A program made the translations under genes and the position numbers. From Isoetes taiwanensis (lineage: Eukaryota > Streptophyta > Lycopodiopsida > Isoetales > Isoetaceae), in contig JAJEKV010000020.1 in NCBI GenBank assembly GCA_021234155.1, forward strand, positions 7,486,563-7,550,562: a stretch of 64,000 nucleotides of DNA, read 5' to 3'. Every line of letters starts with the position of its first letter. The first letter of the stretch is position 1. Positions 34,480 to 46,159 of this stretch are shown here, one piece after another. The notes under the pieces were generated by a model. It saw nothing but the letters and a program-made list of their open reading frames with translations. It did not search any database and was not told the DNA's origin.

Positions 34480-36560
34480 ATATGTCATCTGCGTTCCTCA
34501 AGTTGGACAAAACCTTCCCTTATACGGATTTCTACCACAATGCACATCTGGCCATCATGTGATTTATAATAAAGTAGGGGTATGCTGCTCTACACCAAAA
34601 ATATTCTTTTGAATGAGGGTATTCGTGCTTGGATGGTGACCTAGGATCAGCCTCATGAAAATCTTGTATTCCCCGCAAAGGTTCTACCCCCACTTCTGCT
34701 AAATGAAAGAGAATATTAATTTTAGCATCCCAATAGCATGGAGCGTGCTTCAAGCTATAAATGCTTTTTTTTTTTAAATGACAAACCAGCTGCTTCTTCC
34801 TTCAACAATAAATCTTGAAGGTTGAGCCACACAAACCTCTTCCTCCAAACCTTCTTTTAAAAGAGTAGATTTAATCTCCATCTAAACCAGTGGTGAACCT
34901 TTCATCGCACCAAGAGCTGTAACTGATCGGATAGTGGACATTCTAGCTATGAGAGGAAAGATTTCATGCTACAAATTTGACCTTATGCTTTGAAACTATC
35001 CCATTAGGATAAAATTCGATATTAAACACACATTTACAGCAAATAACTTGCTTACGAGCTGGAAATTCAACTAATTTCCATGTGCCTTGCTTCAACAATT
35101 GAGAGTATTCTTCTTCTACTACATGCTTCCACTGTGGATCACTAGTTGCTTCATGAAAGTTTTGTGGATCTTCATGATCCTGGACCTTTTCTATTAAGGC
35201 AAGGTTACATGATCCAAAGACACCTCCTATTTTTCCGTAAGACATGTTGATATCATAGGTTCAACAATGGGTATAACAAGAGCTGTAACAAAGTCTGCAA
35301 CAATTTGTTTTTTCCTTGAGAGGTAGATCTTCTAGGTTCAACAACAGGAGGTATCGTAAATGCAATAATAGATGCTGCAACATGTGTTGAATCAGGTGCT
35401 ACAATACATTTGCCCCATGGAAGGAACCAACTTGCTCATGGACCAAAGGGCTAGTGAGATATCATCCTGTTCCACTACGTCGATAAAATGTGAAGTCACT
35501 ACACAAACCATTAGAGACGAAGAGTAAGGTCTGCTAGCAGCTGCTATCAAATGTTCGACATTCAAGCTGATGCCATTGTGAATTGCAGAAGAATCACTTG
35601 AAGATACACTATCATAGACGGCATCTTCGATAAACCAGACTGGCCTGCTTACAATAACCTACTTGTTGAAAGGATCATACAAATTGTAATCTTTTTTATT
35701 TACCAGGTAGTCAATGAAGATGGCTTTGACAACCTTGTCATGCAACTTGCCATGCCTTTTTAACTTATTAGCAAGTATAGAAGCATAAGTCTGGTTTGAT
35801 TTTCAAAATTCTTCATAAGGAGTCACTGTCTAGATTGCCTTAATAGGTGATTTATTTTCTAGATATACTATTGCCACTATTGTCTCTCTCCAAAATGAAT
35901 GCGGTAGCTGCTCAGGAGGTTCACCTCTATATAGGGGATATATGGCATGTGCGCTCTATGGGTCTGAAAAAAACCCTTTTGTATACAGCTTGCCATCCAT
36001 GGAAATCCCTTTGTATACATTTTTGTAGTCACAAAGCTAGAATACTCTATTCCTTACTTTTATGCCTAGTTTGGTCCTAACTTACCCTCAAATATATTCT
36101 TAAGATAAATCCATTGCTTCCACAATTAAGATAAGTCTCTAGAAACTCTAAAAAAACTCCTCTGCCGCCCATGCACATTTATTATACGAAATACATTGGT
36201 GAACCCCCCTTGGGTAGCTGCTTGTGATGCATCGTAGATCTTGCTAAATAAAACAAAGATCTATTTATCCTTTTAGCTACACCCATTTTGCGAATGCGCA
36301 TAAGGAATGATTAACTGTCTTTCAATACCTTGTTCCTTGAGAACCTCATGAAAGGCATTAAGAATATATTCATCTCCATTGTTACTTCTCAACATTTTAA
36401 TTGCGAACCCTGTCTGCTTTTTGCTGCTACTTTGAAGTCTTTGCTATCAACAAAATTCATCTTGGTGTCAGCCTAAGAAGTAAACACAAAATTAGCATGG
36501 TCTATTCTCCCATTCCTTTGCTTCTGAACCAACTCCTCTTGTTGTAGGAGAGTGGTCAAT
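34480..36560 (-). pseudogene. Copia pol remains: integrase and reverse transcriptase
   Basis: Integrase traces include MLRSNNGDEYILNAFHEVLK, EQGIERQLIIPYAHSQNGCS (36280-36400) and the GYK-like end ANKLKRHGKLHDKVVKAIFI followed by VWFIEDAVYDS (35600-35800). RT entry is the frame at 35245-34964 with EDPQNFHEATSDPQWKHVVE, EEYSQLLKQGTWKLVEFPAR and ICCKCVFNIEFYPNGIVSKH, matching the Copia RVT_2 start. RNase H could not be read reliably. Stops and frameshifts occur throughout, so no active polyprotein remains. Confidence 0.65.
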
Positions 36561-37014
36561 TTGGCTAACCAAGATATAGTTGGTCTCCTTTTGAAGGAAG
36601 ACCAACCAAGATATCTTGAATCAATTGCTTTTTAGAGAGTGCATTAGCAGCAGTCAAGTAATCCAAGCGGCATTGCTTCATCTAAGTAAGAGATGTTATG
36701 ATAGATTTGAAGTTACCTAGTTGGGCATGTCTCATTTTGTTCTGAACCAGTGTTTGGGTAGCCAGACCCTTACGATCAAGAGACCTCTCTCCAAATGAAA
36801 CTACATATCCTTAAACTCAGTATGGTTAATTTCTTGAGAAATTATCTCTTCTGCCAAACATTGTGAGAAGAGCACAAATTTTCTAGTTTATGCTACCATC
36901 ATCTGTTGACTCAATACTGATGAAATTTGTAAAATAATTCACCATAAAATTCTTCCAAGCATGATAATTATCACTAGTGAGCTTTGCAATCCGTGAGAAC
37001 TTGAATGGATCCAT
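36560..37014 (-). pseudogene. Copia gag remains
   Basis: An ATG at 37014 opens MDPFKFSRIAKLTSDNYHAW followed by KNFMVNYF, the usual Copia gag start (variable basic residues, then NY..W). Further on, stops appear (after DDGSIN), with recognisable traces such as LVQNKMRHAQLGNFKSIITS and KKQLIQDILVGLPS, corresponding to the L.sLP part of the UBN2-type gag domain. Confidence 0.55.
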
Positions 37015-37230
37015 GAATCTCCTCTTTTGAGTAGCTCAAAAATTCATTAAACAAAGCGATCACAAGAAAGGATAAATCTTGATCTACCAAGATGCCGAAA
37101 AAATAAATTAAAATTTATCTCAAGAAGTTGGAAAAATCTGTCAACTCTTCAAGGTGTTACTTGAATCTTATCGCCAAAAAGTGCAGACAAACTCAGCAAC
37201 AGAATATTCTTGCCAAGAGATATTTCCAAA

Positions 37231-37597
37231 GCCTTGCATCTATGCGTGGCTTGGTTGGTGTGGCTGATTTGGAAGCGGCGGCAGTTGTGGATCTTTCAGG
37301 GGATTTAGCAGCCTGTAGCCTCTCTGCTTCCTCGCTCAGATACAAGCTATTTCAAAGCTTTCTGGTGTTCCCGGGATTCGTAAAGCAGAAGTTTGCCATT
37401 TGACGGGACTTCTTGCGTGTTGTAGATGGTGATAGTCGGTTTGTACCGCAGTAGAGTTGCAGTTTTTCTGTGAGTTTATTATGGAGTGTCGAGGTATCGC
37501 TGCCTCTTTGGGGCAGTTCTCCTTCCTCCTCACTTGCTTTGTAACATTACCATTCTTTTAATATATTGATGACACAGTTCTTCAACAAAAAAAACAA
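37231..37597 (+). mobile_element. L1 3' fragment inside the Copia element
   Basis: It matches the 3' end of the minus-strand L1 at 46129-46540 (for example gcatctatgcgtggcttggt against gcatctgtgcgtggcttggt), ending in aatatattgatgacacagtt, cttcaac and an A-rich tail. It encodes LVGVADLEAAAVVDLSGDL and FQSFLVFPGFVKQKF in a frame shared with 46366-46554. It lies between the Copia primer-binding site and gag, so it inserted after the Copia. Confidence 0.7.
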
Positions 37598-37688
37598 AAC
37601 TAAATCTTAGTTCAAAGAACTCTTCTTTAAAAAACAACTATGACTTGATCTAATCTGAATGTCTTCTTCAATCAATTCTATCCTTGAA

Positions 37689-37702
37689 TGGCTCTAGTAC
37701 CA
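37689..37702 (-). promoter_or_regulatory. Copia primer-binding site
   Basis: The minus strand reads tggtactagagcca immediately after the LTR's terminal CA. It closely resembles tggtatcagagc, the initiator-Met tRNA complement used by most plant Copia elements, with a transposed CT. Confidence 0.7.
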
Positions 37703-37915
37703 TGATATAACTAGTACACAACTAGCACAATGCCTCAAGATCAATTAAGAGATAGAAAAGTGCAAGGATTGCTCTCTAGCGGAAACCAATAGGAAATACA
37801 ATCTTTGCTTTTCAGCATATCAGTACATAATATACAAGGAATATATACATAACTGGTGAGACTAAAAATAGTTGCCTACCACTTAAATACCGCCCATTAA
37901 TTGCCAACTACAACA
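37703..37915 (-). repeat. 5' LTR of the Copia element
   Basis: About 213 bp, starting TG (tgttgtagttggc) and ending CA (agttatatca) on the minus strand. The left boundary is fixed by the primer-binding site; the right boundary is inferred from the TG start. Confidence 0.55.
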
Positions 37916-39984
37916 TTGGATTAGGGATGGTGCTCGAGCTGATAAAATGTTCCTTCTGTACATTTTAGCACATTCTCAGCATCTTTGTGTTGTATCAAAT
38001 CACTGTTATTTCAATGCATGATGCTTAGTCATCATATTTATATTTAGATACTAACCGGCAAATTCTTTTACTCTAGTTTATATTTCCAAGAAAAGTAAAC
38101 GTTAAGGTGACTATTGTCTTTTGAATGGTAAAACTAGTTTGTCTAACCTTGAGTAATCCTAGGCCTAAAACTTTCTAAGGCTTGGTTAAAGTTTGAAAAT
38201 TTGGATTCTCAAATTTTTGTGTTTGGCTAAAATTTTCACATTTTTCTCATCGACACATCGCTAAAAAGGTAATGGGTTGAAACCATTAAGAAAAATATTT
38301 GGCTAATTTTTGGTTTTTCAAAAATAGTTCCTTCGCGTTACTTTAGCCAGGATTTCTCTATGAAAGGCTAAACTTTAGCCATTTTACTAAACTTAGCCAC
38401 TAAAGTTTACATTGGAGTTCATATCACAAAGTCAATGCATTTATCATAAATCCACTTTAGTTAAAATGTCTATGTATTCATAAAATAGTAGTCGACCCTT
38501 ATGAGCCAAAAAATCAACATCCTATGCTGTAATATTCTACCATAACTGCATTTAGAGTATGTGCATAGAAGAAGTAGAGTATTACAATTTTGGAATCATA
38601 GAAATTGCAAAAAACCTTGTCATAGCATAGGCTAAGATGTTTTTTCCTTCTGCTAGTAACAAATAAGGATCAAGATCTTTGTAGCTTAGAACTAATACAA
38701 AATAGCTTAAAATTAAAGTAGAGTATTTAAAAAATACAGTGAGATCCCTATTTGTAGCAAAAACTCCAAGTTGATCCTTCATATGATTCCATTATCCCAA
38801 CCTCTATAAACGTACATTTAAGCAAAAACATCCACAATGAGAGGGCAGAAACCATACCTGCAGCAAATCAACATAAACTTAGCATATACATAGTAAATCT
38901 ATGAGGGCCAAAAGGTACATTGGGTTTCTCCATCATATAGCCCTTCATCCAATGCAACACTTTTTCCAAAGTAATTCTACAGAGGTATTATGAATGAATA
39001 AGGAATCCACAACATTATAGAATTGAAAGTATATTAACTGCATGTTTTAGAACAACTATATAACAAATTGATATTATTAGAGTCACTAAGGCAGAGTTAT
39101 GTAATGAAGGATAAGAAAGCAAAAACTTTATTTTCCTGAAGTTATGCATATCTTATTCCGATATGCATTTCATACAAGGTATATCGGTGTCTCTTATTAC
39201 TAGCTTAAAGAACTTCAAATACCTGATAACAATCTTGGTCAGAATTATAGTCTTCCTTCTATTGTGTTTCTGGGACCAAAGATCTATCATTGTCTACATT
39301 GTTGTAGCTAGGCTGCCTCTTTTTGGAAATCTTGGGCTCTAATAACAGGTATATCCCTCTTGAGATCAAAGCCACCGCCCCTTCCAAATTTATCCATGTA
39401 ATCTGCTTCCACACATAGCCTGCAAAGTTCTAGTTCTTCCTCAAGAACTTTCTTACTCAGGCGTTGTCCTATGGCGCATAGTATTCTGCCATATAGCTTA
39501 AAGCCACTAAGACTAAGGAGGAAAATTTTTCTTTTCTACCCGATCCCCTTGGTCAAGGATCCGCTACCTTTCATGATGCGTTAAGGATGCAGCCCCAGCT
39601 TCGATGTAGAAAAGGGTTAGTGCGAAAATCTAAGATATTTGACCATTACAAAAATCCCAAATGATCAATTATTTCCCAATAATTAAGTTCAATGGCTGGA
39701 TTTTCTTATTGACAACCAAGTCGCATATCCAATTGAATTAAGTCATATCGGGCTATTGAAGGACTTAAGTTAGGAAACTCTAGGTATATTTAACCTTAGT
39801 ATATGGGGAATACAAGATTGATTAGGGGCCAAGTTACAACTTATTGGGACCTTATATATAGGACTATAACAAAGTTCATAAAACCTCAGCTATATACATT
39901 AGCTCCTAGGTGATAAATCCCACGTGAAATCATTGCATAAATAAGCTAAGAAAATAAGGAATAAAAATTTTTATATGTTACTTT
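37916..39984. other. Spacer with no gene seen
   Basis: AT-rich. At 38160-38420 the motif ttagcca/ggctaaa recurs, with one short palindrome (ggctaaactttagcc, 38373-38387), suggesting a small decayed MITE. Nothing protein-like beyond chance open frames. Confidence 0.45.
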
Positions 39985-40488
39985 TAATAGATAGGTAGGT
40001 AGGTAGATGGACGAACGGACGGACGGACGGATGGATGGATGGATGGATGGGTAAGGTTTTTTATGTCCACGGGGACCCTAAAGTGAACCATGGGATAAGT
40101 AGAAAGCAAAGGGCATAAGCCCGAATAAGACTTGGGGACATTAAGAACCATCAAAGAAATTAAGAGACAAAGACGGAAGTAACTAAAGCTGATCCAACCA
40201 GGGTTTCTAAGGCCATTGATCAGAAATGAAAGTTGTGCCTCCCCTATACACTATCCACCTTTTTTGGAGCATCACCTCTCACACCTTGCACAATTCCTCA
40301 TGCTGTCAGGTTAACTAAACTGGGGAGAGATACTCTTGCATAAAAAAGTTAGTACCCTTGAGGTGTTGTAGCACATGCAGTCTGTCCTAGAATGTAGAAA
40401 AATGCACTAGAAGATGGCGTGGTTGTTCTAGTCTCTGGGATAGATGCCAACTCTTTGTGTTGCAAAAGTTCCTGGGCTCTGTATGTGC
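39985..40488 (-). mobile_element. LINE 3' UTR fragment with (CCAT/CCGT)n tail
   Basis: The minus strand reads gggtccccgtggacataaaa, then acccatccatccatccatcc, then ccgt, ctac and tatt units. The gggtcc..gtggac..ataaaa signature is the one at 29905-29945 and 60524-60560. It lies directly downstream, in the same orientation, of the larger LINE whose own tail is at 40489-40515, so two insertions are stacked. Confidence 0.6.
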
Positions 40489-42340
40489 ATTATTTATTTA
40501 TTTATTTATTTATTAACTAGCTCTCTTAGGGCCTTGAAGGCCATGGAGCCTGAAACCAACAATAGTAATCACAATGACAGCAAAAAAGTGCGGTGCATGT
40601 CCACCGCCTTAAAATATGTCCCTAATTCTAGTGGTGGTAATGAAAATAAAGAATAGAAATCCTGCTTTTGAATAGAGAACTTTCGGCGGATATCTTGGTA
40701 CACCGGGCATGCTATAAGCACGTGGTTCTCATCTTCTATGCATCTCAGATCACACAGCTTGCACAGTCTGGCTTCTAGAGGTAGTTTATGCCACCGACCT
40801 GTCTCAATTTCCAATCTATGCGAGCTGGTTCTGTAGCGAGCTATGAGATGTCGTAGGGACCTCGGTATGTTAGCATTTAAATAAGGCTGACTCTTGTACT
40901 CTACCATGCGGTTAGCATGTGCCATGTAATGCTGCATCCGGCTGCCTTGGTTTGCCCAAATGTGGTCAATAGAAAGCTGTTCCAATAGAACCCGAGCATC
41001 TAGCTTATTATCGGGCCAGTTCTCATCGGTGACTCCCCATTTGCTTGCCCATCTTTTCAGATCCTGCAACCAGCCATGTTCCTCTGAGTTAATCATGGCA
41101 ACATGTGAGATCCGATCCTGGGGCTGCCCTCTAAGCCTGTTTACAAAGTTTATTGCTTGAAAGAGTGCCTCTAACTCTAGCGGGAACATCCCTGCCTCTG
41201 CCAACATGATGGCGTATGGTATTTGGCTTCTGATACCTAATTCCTCTTTCAAGAATGTTTTCTGTACTTGCTCCACCTGATTCCATAACTTAGCTGAAAT
41301 GCTTGGCCCCCATATGGGCGCCCCATATAGGACCACTGTTTGGACAAGAGCTTTAAATAAAATTCTTTTTAAACCCCAATCATGCAATGCAGCCCTTGAG
41401 CAGTTACCGAGCATGTGATAGAGCGCTTGCTTACCTCCTGTTACCCGTCTCTTTATGCACTCCTTCCAATTGTACTTGGAGGAGAAGTCTAGACCAAGGT
41501 ACTTATAATGTTCTACGGTTTCCAGCTCCTGTCCCTGATATGAAAACGTTGGCCTTTCTCTAGTTCCAAAGATCATTACCTTTGATTTGGAGATGTTTAC
41601 ACTCATTTGCTTTGCCTTGCAGAAGGCTTCAAGACAATTTAGGTGACTTTGTAGCACACTTTTCCTGCTGGCAATCAACACCACGTCATCTGCATACATG
41701 AGCAACTGAAGCAAATAAACTCCTAGTTTTGTACCTGGTAGTGAGCGAGCTCTAAGCCAATCATCAAGCTCGTCTATGTATAGGCCAAACAAAGTGGGTG
41801 ATAGAGGGCAGCCTTGCCGGACCCCAATGGTGTTGCTGATCACATCATGCAGGCTATCGGAGAGCTTAATGCGCACTTCTGCATATAGCTGGGAAATTGC
41901 ACCTCTGATCTCTGTTGGTACACCTAATTGCTCCATTCTCGCACCAAGCCCGTCCCTCGGGACGGTGTCGAAGGCTTTGGTGAAGTCAATGTAGGCAATG
42001 TACAGTGCACGATTTGGGGCCTTAGCCTGTTCCACCAGAACTCTAAGAGTGAGGGCATGATCCAAAGTATTGTGATGCTTTCGAAATCCTGCTTGAAACT
42101 GTGAACGCTTGTCATTTGTCTCTGCCCATTGGCTCAATTTGCTCTCCAATAAACTGCCTAAGAGTTTTGCAAACACACTGCCTATCAGTATTGTTCTGTA
42201 ATTTCTGACATCCTTTTTGTCCCCTTGTTTATGTATCGGAAAGACACGGTTAACCTTCCATCCATCTGGTAGCCCTTGCTTCACACAGCTATTAAGCAAT
42301 TTGGTAAGGACCGAGATAGTATAAAAATGTGCAACTGCCT
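40489..42340 (-). mobile_element. LINE, 5'-truncated, with (TAAA)n tail
   Basis: It covers the 576-codon frame at 42299-40569, a 3' UTR of about 55 bp containing caggctccatggccttcaag, and a tail of seven or so taaa units (40489-40515). The 5' end lies near 42340, where the frame TISVLTKLLNSCVKQGLPDG loses homology. The endonuclease is missing. Confidence 0.85.
40569..42299 (-). CDS. LINE reverse transcriptase, 576 codons, open
   Basis: The frame is uninterrupted from the RT entry block (GLPDGWKVNRVFPIHKQGDK, residues 9-28) to the end. Motifs: AYIDFTKAFDTVP (residues 102-114, catalytic Asp 105), GVRQGCPLSPTLFGLYIDEL (159-178), MYADDVVLIA (201-210, YADD at 202-205), NISKSKVMIFG, YKYLGLDFSSKYNWKECI (thumb), YGAPIWGPS, then C-x2-C-x9-H-x4-C (LCKLCDLRCIEDENHVLIAC, starting at residue 512). 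The true start codon is lost by truncation, so the first Met is only the first in frame. It is the best-preserved copy of this LINE family and suggests recent insertion. No endonuclease is present, so it is unable to move by itself. Confidence 0.85.
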   Translation of the reverse strand: MLNSCVKQGLPDGWKVNRVFPIHKQGDKKDVRNYRTILIGSVFAKLLGSLLESKLSQWAETNDKRSQFQAGFRKHHNTLDHALTLRVLVEQAKAPNRALYIAYIDFTKAFDTVPRDGLGARMEQLGVPTEIRGAISQLYAEVRIKLSDSLHDVISNTIGVRQGCPLSPTLFGLYIDELDDWLRARSLPGTKLGVYLLQLLMYADDVVLIASRKSVLQSHLNCLEAFCKAKQMSVNISKSKVMIFGTRERPTFSYQGQELETVEHYKYLGLDFSSKYNWKECIKRRVTGGKQALYHMLGNCSRAALHDWGLKRILFKALVQTVVLYGAPIWGPSISAKLWNQVEQVQKTFLKEELGIRSQIPYAIMLAEAGMFPLELEALFQAINFVNRLRGQPQDRISHVAMINSEEHGWLQDLKRWASKWGVTDENWPDNKLDARVLLEQLSIDHIWANQGSRMQHYMAHANRMVEYKSQPYLNANIPRSLRHLIARYRTSSHRLEIETGRWHKLPLEARLCKLCDLRCIEDENHVLIACPVYQDIRRKFSIQKQDFYSLFSLPPLELGTYFKAVDMHRTFLLSL

Positions 42341-44943
42341 AGAGCATGTTTCCTAGACTTCAGTATACATAAGTTCAACTTCTGGTCTTGCTCGGGCTGA
42401 TCTAAACCTGTACTCTGTTTGCAATCTAAAGCTCCTAGTTGTTGCCCCTATGCAATGTCTTGAGCTCTATCCTACATTTTCACATCCAAATCTACGTGTC
42501 GCAATGCCTCAGCCCTTAGAAAATATAGCGCCTCATCAGTCTGCACCATGGCATCTGTGCAAAGTGTTTCAGCAGAGGCATCCGGTAGTGGTGGAGTACT
42601 AGTAGGACCTGCTGTTGATACTAAAAGTTCCAGAAGCTTTAAAAGTTGTATCCAACTTTTGAAGGGTAAATGTACGGGCGTCCCTGTAATAGTGCTTGTA
42701 GACCGGATTTCACGTCGAAATTGTTGGTTCAATACATGCTCTAAGGCTCCGCATCATTTTGATTCACAGATTCTATAATAGCAGGTAGCATACATCCCTC
42801 AGCCATGACAAGGAAAGCCATGCATATAGCGAGAAAGCCTATGAAGGCCGAAAACCAAAATGTGGTTGGCCTAGAAAGACTAGAGACGGTTACTATAGTG
42901 ACATTAGGAAGAAGAAAATAATAGAATACTGTAAACTTGATTCAAAAATGGAAAATTGATGCGTGGCAGAGCCCATCAAATCAAGGGGAAGTTGTTGTGC
43001 TGCTATCCCATAGCTGAACTGACTTGCTATGAAATTCGATGCAAAGTGTTTTTTTGTGGCTGAATGGAGCATACGTGTGAGGAATCGTAGCCGGCTAATT
43101 CACCGCTGACGGGGTCGGGTTGGATAAGTCGTTGTAGTCGAGGCCTTTATGCTGCAGATCTTCTTCTTCTTGAGGTTTGAGATTGTCACTTGAGCTGACT
43201 ACATGATGCTGAAGGGGCATGGGCGCTAGGTTGTGGTCTAGAGAAATGGTGCATATGGTATAATCAAAGATGCAATCAATTCTAAAGTGGTATTCTAGCT
43301 GGAGTAAAGTGAATGAGCGCAATTCTTGTAAGCGCGCAGCTTGGTTCGAGAAAACTTTTGGGTATATTTGACAGTGGATCTAGACTAACCTACCAACTGC
43401 ATACTCCCCCTTAAGTTTTATTGGAAGTACTAAAAATTGGCTAATTTTAATAAGAAAATTTTCTGCTATTTCTAAGTTGTACTGTAAAATTCCAATTCCA
43501 TGTGGCAGCTTACAAGGCTTTCGGGTCGAATCAAGGCACACAGTGTACAATCTATCAAATAAAAAACGGAGGGAGGGGGAAGCAAAAGAATATACCATGT
43601 TTGAAATATATGAAAATGGCAATACCACAAACAGTGTCCAGGTTTATGTAGTTAAATGAATGTTTATCCATCATAAAACTGTCAAAGCCAAAGAGGAAGA
43701 AAATTTGAAATTGTAAATTCTAGTTTAAACAAGGTGCCTAGGCACTATGGATTGCCTAAATACCACATGTTGTTGCGTATAGATGATTAAGTGAGTTTGA
43801 GCACATGTAAGAAGTTGAACACATAAATCCCATAATACACAGGTCATCCTAAATGCAACTCGACATAGCTACCTTGTTAGTGATCGAAAGACTTGATTGA
43901 AAAGGAAGTCTAATATTGGTATATGGATGCATGTTGTAGGGCTCACCCTTTCAAACACAAAAAAATTGTTCCATATGCAGTTATTATGATTATTACAACT
44001 TGTAAATTTATGGGGCATTATACGAGTAAGAACATTTTGTATAAGAAATGCGTAGATGGCACCTTCTCACTTTAGCCATTAAGTACACTCATAGACGCTC
44101 CCTTTATTAGGTCGATTGTGTGCACCACCATAGATATAAAGCTTCGAGCTTGTTATTAGATCTAGAATCCATAAGTCATGGCTGCTCAGGTCTTGTTGTT
44201 AGATCTAGAATCCATAAGTCATGTCTAATCAAACAAAATTAGTCTCACATTAAAAGTATAGCATAAGTTTGACCATCAATTTTAACTCTAAAAGCTCCAC
44301 TGCATAATGGACACTAGATAGCAAAACGTTAATTTCACAAGCCCACAGTATCAAATTTTCAGATTTAAGCAAATAGAAAAGGACACATAAAGACGCAGCT
44401 ATTAAAATGTAAAATATCTTACATTGAAATATACATTTTCAATTGAAATTTTAATAGGGCTATAACTTCACAGATTGAACACGCCAATGATCCAACTTTA
44501 CAATCTCAGTAAGAGGAATATAACTTCGACTCATCATAAAAATAAAACCATAAATTTTCAGTCTTTTTATTAAGATAATAGCCAAAGAGAACACCCATAT
44601 CTAAGCATTAAAAATTTCTTCTTCTACATTCACCAACTAGGAAGTCTAAAGGCAATTTAAAGAATTACCGCAACAATCAATTGCTGCTATTGTAGTTCTT
44701 ATCATGTGGCCTCATGCTGTAATTTGCCATAATCTATCCTTCTCACCAGTTGGACAAAGCCCAAACAACAATTACAGATTAATTAATATTATTACAATTT
44801 ACAGTTGTCTAAATTTTGACAATGAAAGCCAGATAATGCTCTACATTAGCAGAATAATAAGAGCACGTTCCATTTTCTAGTTGGCAATGTCAGCTAGCTA
44901 ATTGATTAAAGCTGGATAAATGCAATAAAAGAAAGTATTGGGG
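42341..44943. other. Spacer with an unassigned ORF
   Basis: A minus-strand frame at 42732-42472 encodes 86 residues (MNQQFRREIRSTSTI, then LKLLELLVSTAGPTSTPPLP and a stretch ending DLDVKM); it could be LINE ORF1-like or a host gene fragment, unrecognised. The region 42800-44940 shows no coding signature. A 41-bp tandem duplication at about 44152-44224 repeats agatctagaatccataagtc. Confidence 0.4.
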
Positions 44944-45066
44944 ATGATAAGATTCATGCTCCTTGATTTTGTTGCAAATGATTTTCCTGCTGGAAGAGAT
45001 GACCCTTCTGCTGCTCCTCCAACTAATGGAGATGGCAATGTAACTCCTAATGTTGATGTAGAATAG
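44944..45066 (+). CDS. Short 40-codon ORF, unknown
   Basis: ATG at 44944 to TAG at 45066 encodes MIRFMLLDFVANDFPAGRDD followed by a Pro/Asn/Asp-rich end. The codon composition looks protein-derived and it could be the last exon of a decayed transposase or retrotransposon gene. Too short for any assignment. Confidence 0.2.
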   Translation: MIRFMLLDFVANDFPAGRDDPSAAPPTNGDGNVTPNVDVE

Positions 45067-45349
45067 AATGCTAGGATAGACTATCCTGGCAATCCTTTTG
45101 GGGTCTCAGGTTGTTAATGGTTATGCTGTTTCATTTGATCTGATCAGCCCCTTAACCAACACTTGAACCCGAGATGGAGGAACTGCTGAATAAGATGGTC
45201 TTTGCGATCACATGTCAGCATTTATTGGTGTATTGAGTGATACGATAGGATCAACAGTTTTATTGTTTCCTAGGTCACTGCAATAGAGGTAGGGCATCGA
45301 TCTCCAACAATGTCACATACTATTATCACTAGGGCTGCCTTGCATAGAC

Positions 45350-46065
45350 AAGGGCCGTTATGCACAGGAAGAGTAGGCAATATGATGCTTTATGGTCATT
45401 CCTAGGGACCCACAAAAAGCAGCATGGAAATGGGTATAGGATAAACTGCTCCATCCCAAAATATCTGTTTTATGGTGCCAAGTCATTCATCGTTGTCTGC
45501 ACATTAATATTCTGGTGCACAGATTTTGTCCAGAGGTATCTGAACTTTGTTCCTTATGTGCACAGAGGAACGAGACAATTGAGCATGTGTAGACATGTCA
45601 GGCATGCTTGGTTGTGGATTCAAGGCCTCTTTCATTGCAATTTAAATAGCCAGCAGGTGTTATTAGCAGTCTATCCAAATGGTTAGGAAAATTTGGCAAA
45701 AAGGGCACTTCATTTTGCTTCAGCATGGATCATCTGGTCCATTTGGAAAAGAAGGGATCTTCTCATATTCAAAGATCTTGCTTGTTCAGATGCACAGGTC
45801 CTTCTCGATGCCCAACAACGAATTGTCAAAGCATTCAGGTGCTCATCAATTGCTAATGAAGTAAAGAGCTGTATTTGGGAGCACTATTTTCATATTCACA
45901 CTTACTCATGAGATTTTGCTTGCTCTTCATATTGGTTAGATGTTGTATTTGAGTGGGATGGATTTGCTTTGGCGTACATTCTCTCCACTGAGTTTTTAAT
46001 CCACACTGTACTTTGTAACTTTCTCTTGATAATAAAGGCTCAAGTCCTTCCAAAGAAAAAAAAAA
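45350..46065 (+). mobile_element. L1 3' fragment with poly(A)
   Basis: It encodes L1 ORF2 C-terminal features: KYLFYGAKSFI and ERGTRQLSMCRHVRHAWLW-like text in broken frames, then ASAWIIWSIWKRRDLLIFKD (45693-45911), the W..W..R...F block that follows the zinc finger in plant L1 elements. AATAAA lies at 46031-46036 and poly(A) at 46056-46065. A minus-strand L1 starts 63 bp further on, so the two elements meet tail to tail. Confidence 0.7.
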
Positions 46066-46127
46066 TGATACTTTATGGCATTCAAGAATTCATAGCCATT
46101 CACCTTAGAATGTTTTATTTGATTCAT

Positions 46128-46128
<1 letters not shown>

Positions 46129-46159
<31 letters not shown>

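Larger units (their letters stand above)
34346..37915 (-). mobile_element. Copia LTR retrotransposon remnant
   Basis: Read on the minus strand: an LTR (37915-37703, starting tgttgtagttggc, ending CA), a primer-binding site, gag, integrase, reverse transcriptase, and a partial LTR (about 34455-34346) sharing gatagaaaagtgcaa and aataggaaatacaatc with the first. The total of 3.6 kb is shorter than the roughly 5 kb usual for Copia, so internal parts are lost. An L1 fragment sits between the primer site and gag. Flanking 5-bp sequences (ttgga right, atcgg left) do not match, so no target duplication is evident. Confidence 0.75.
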
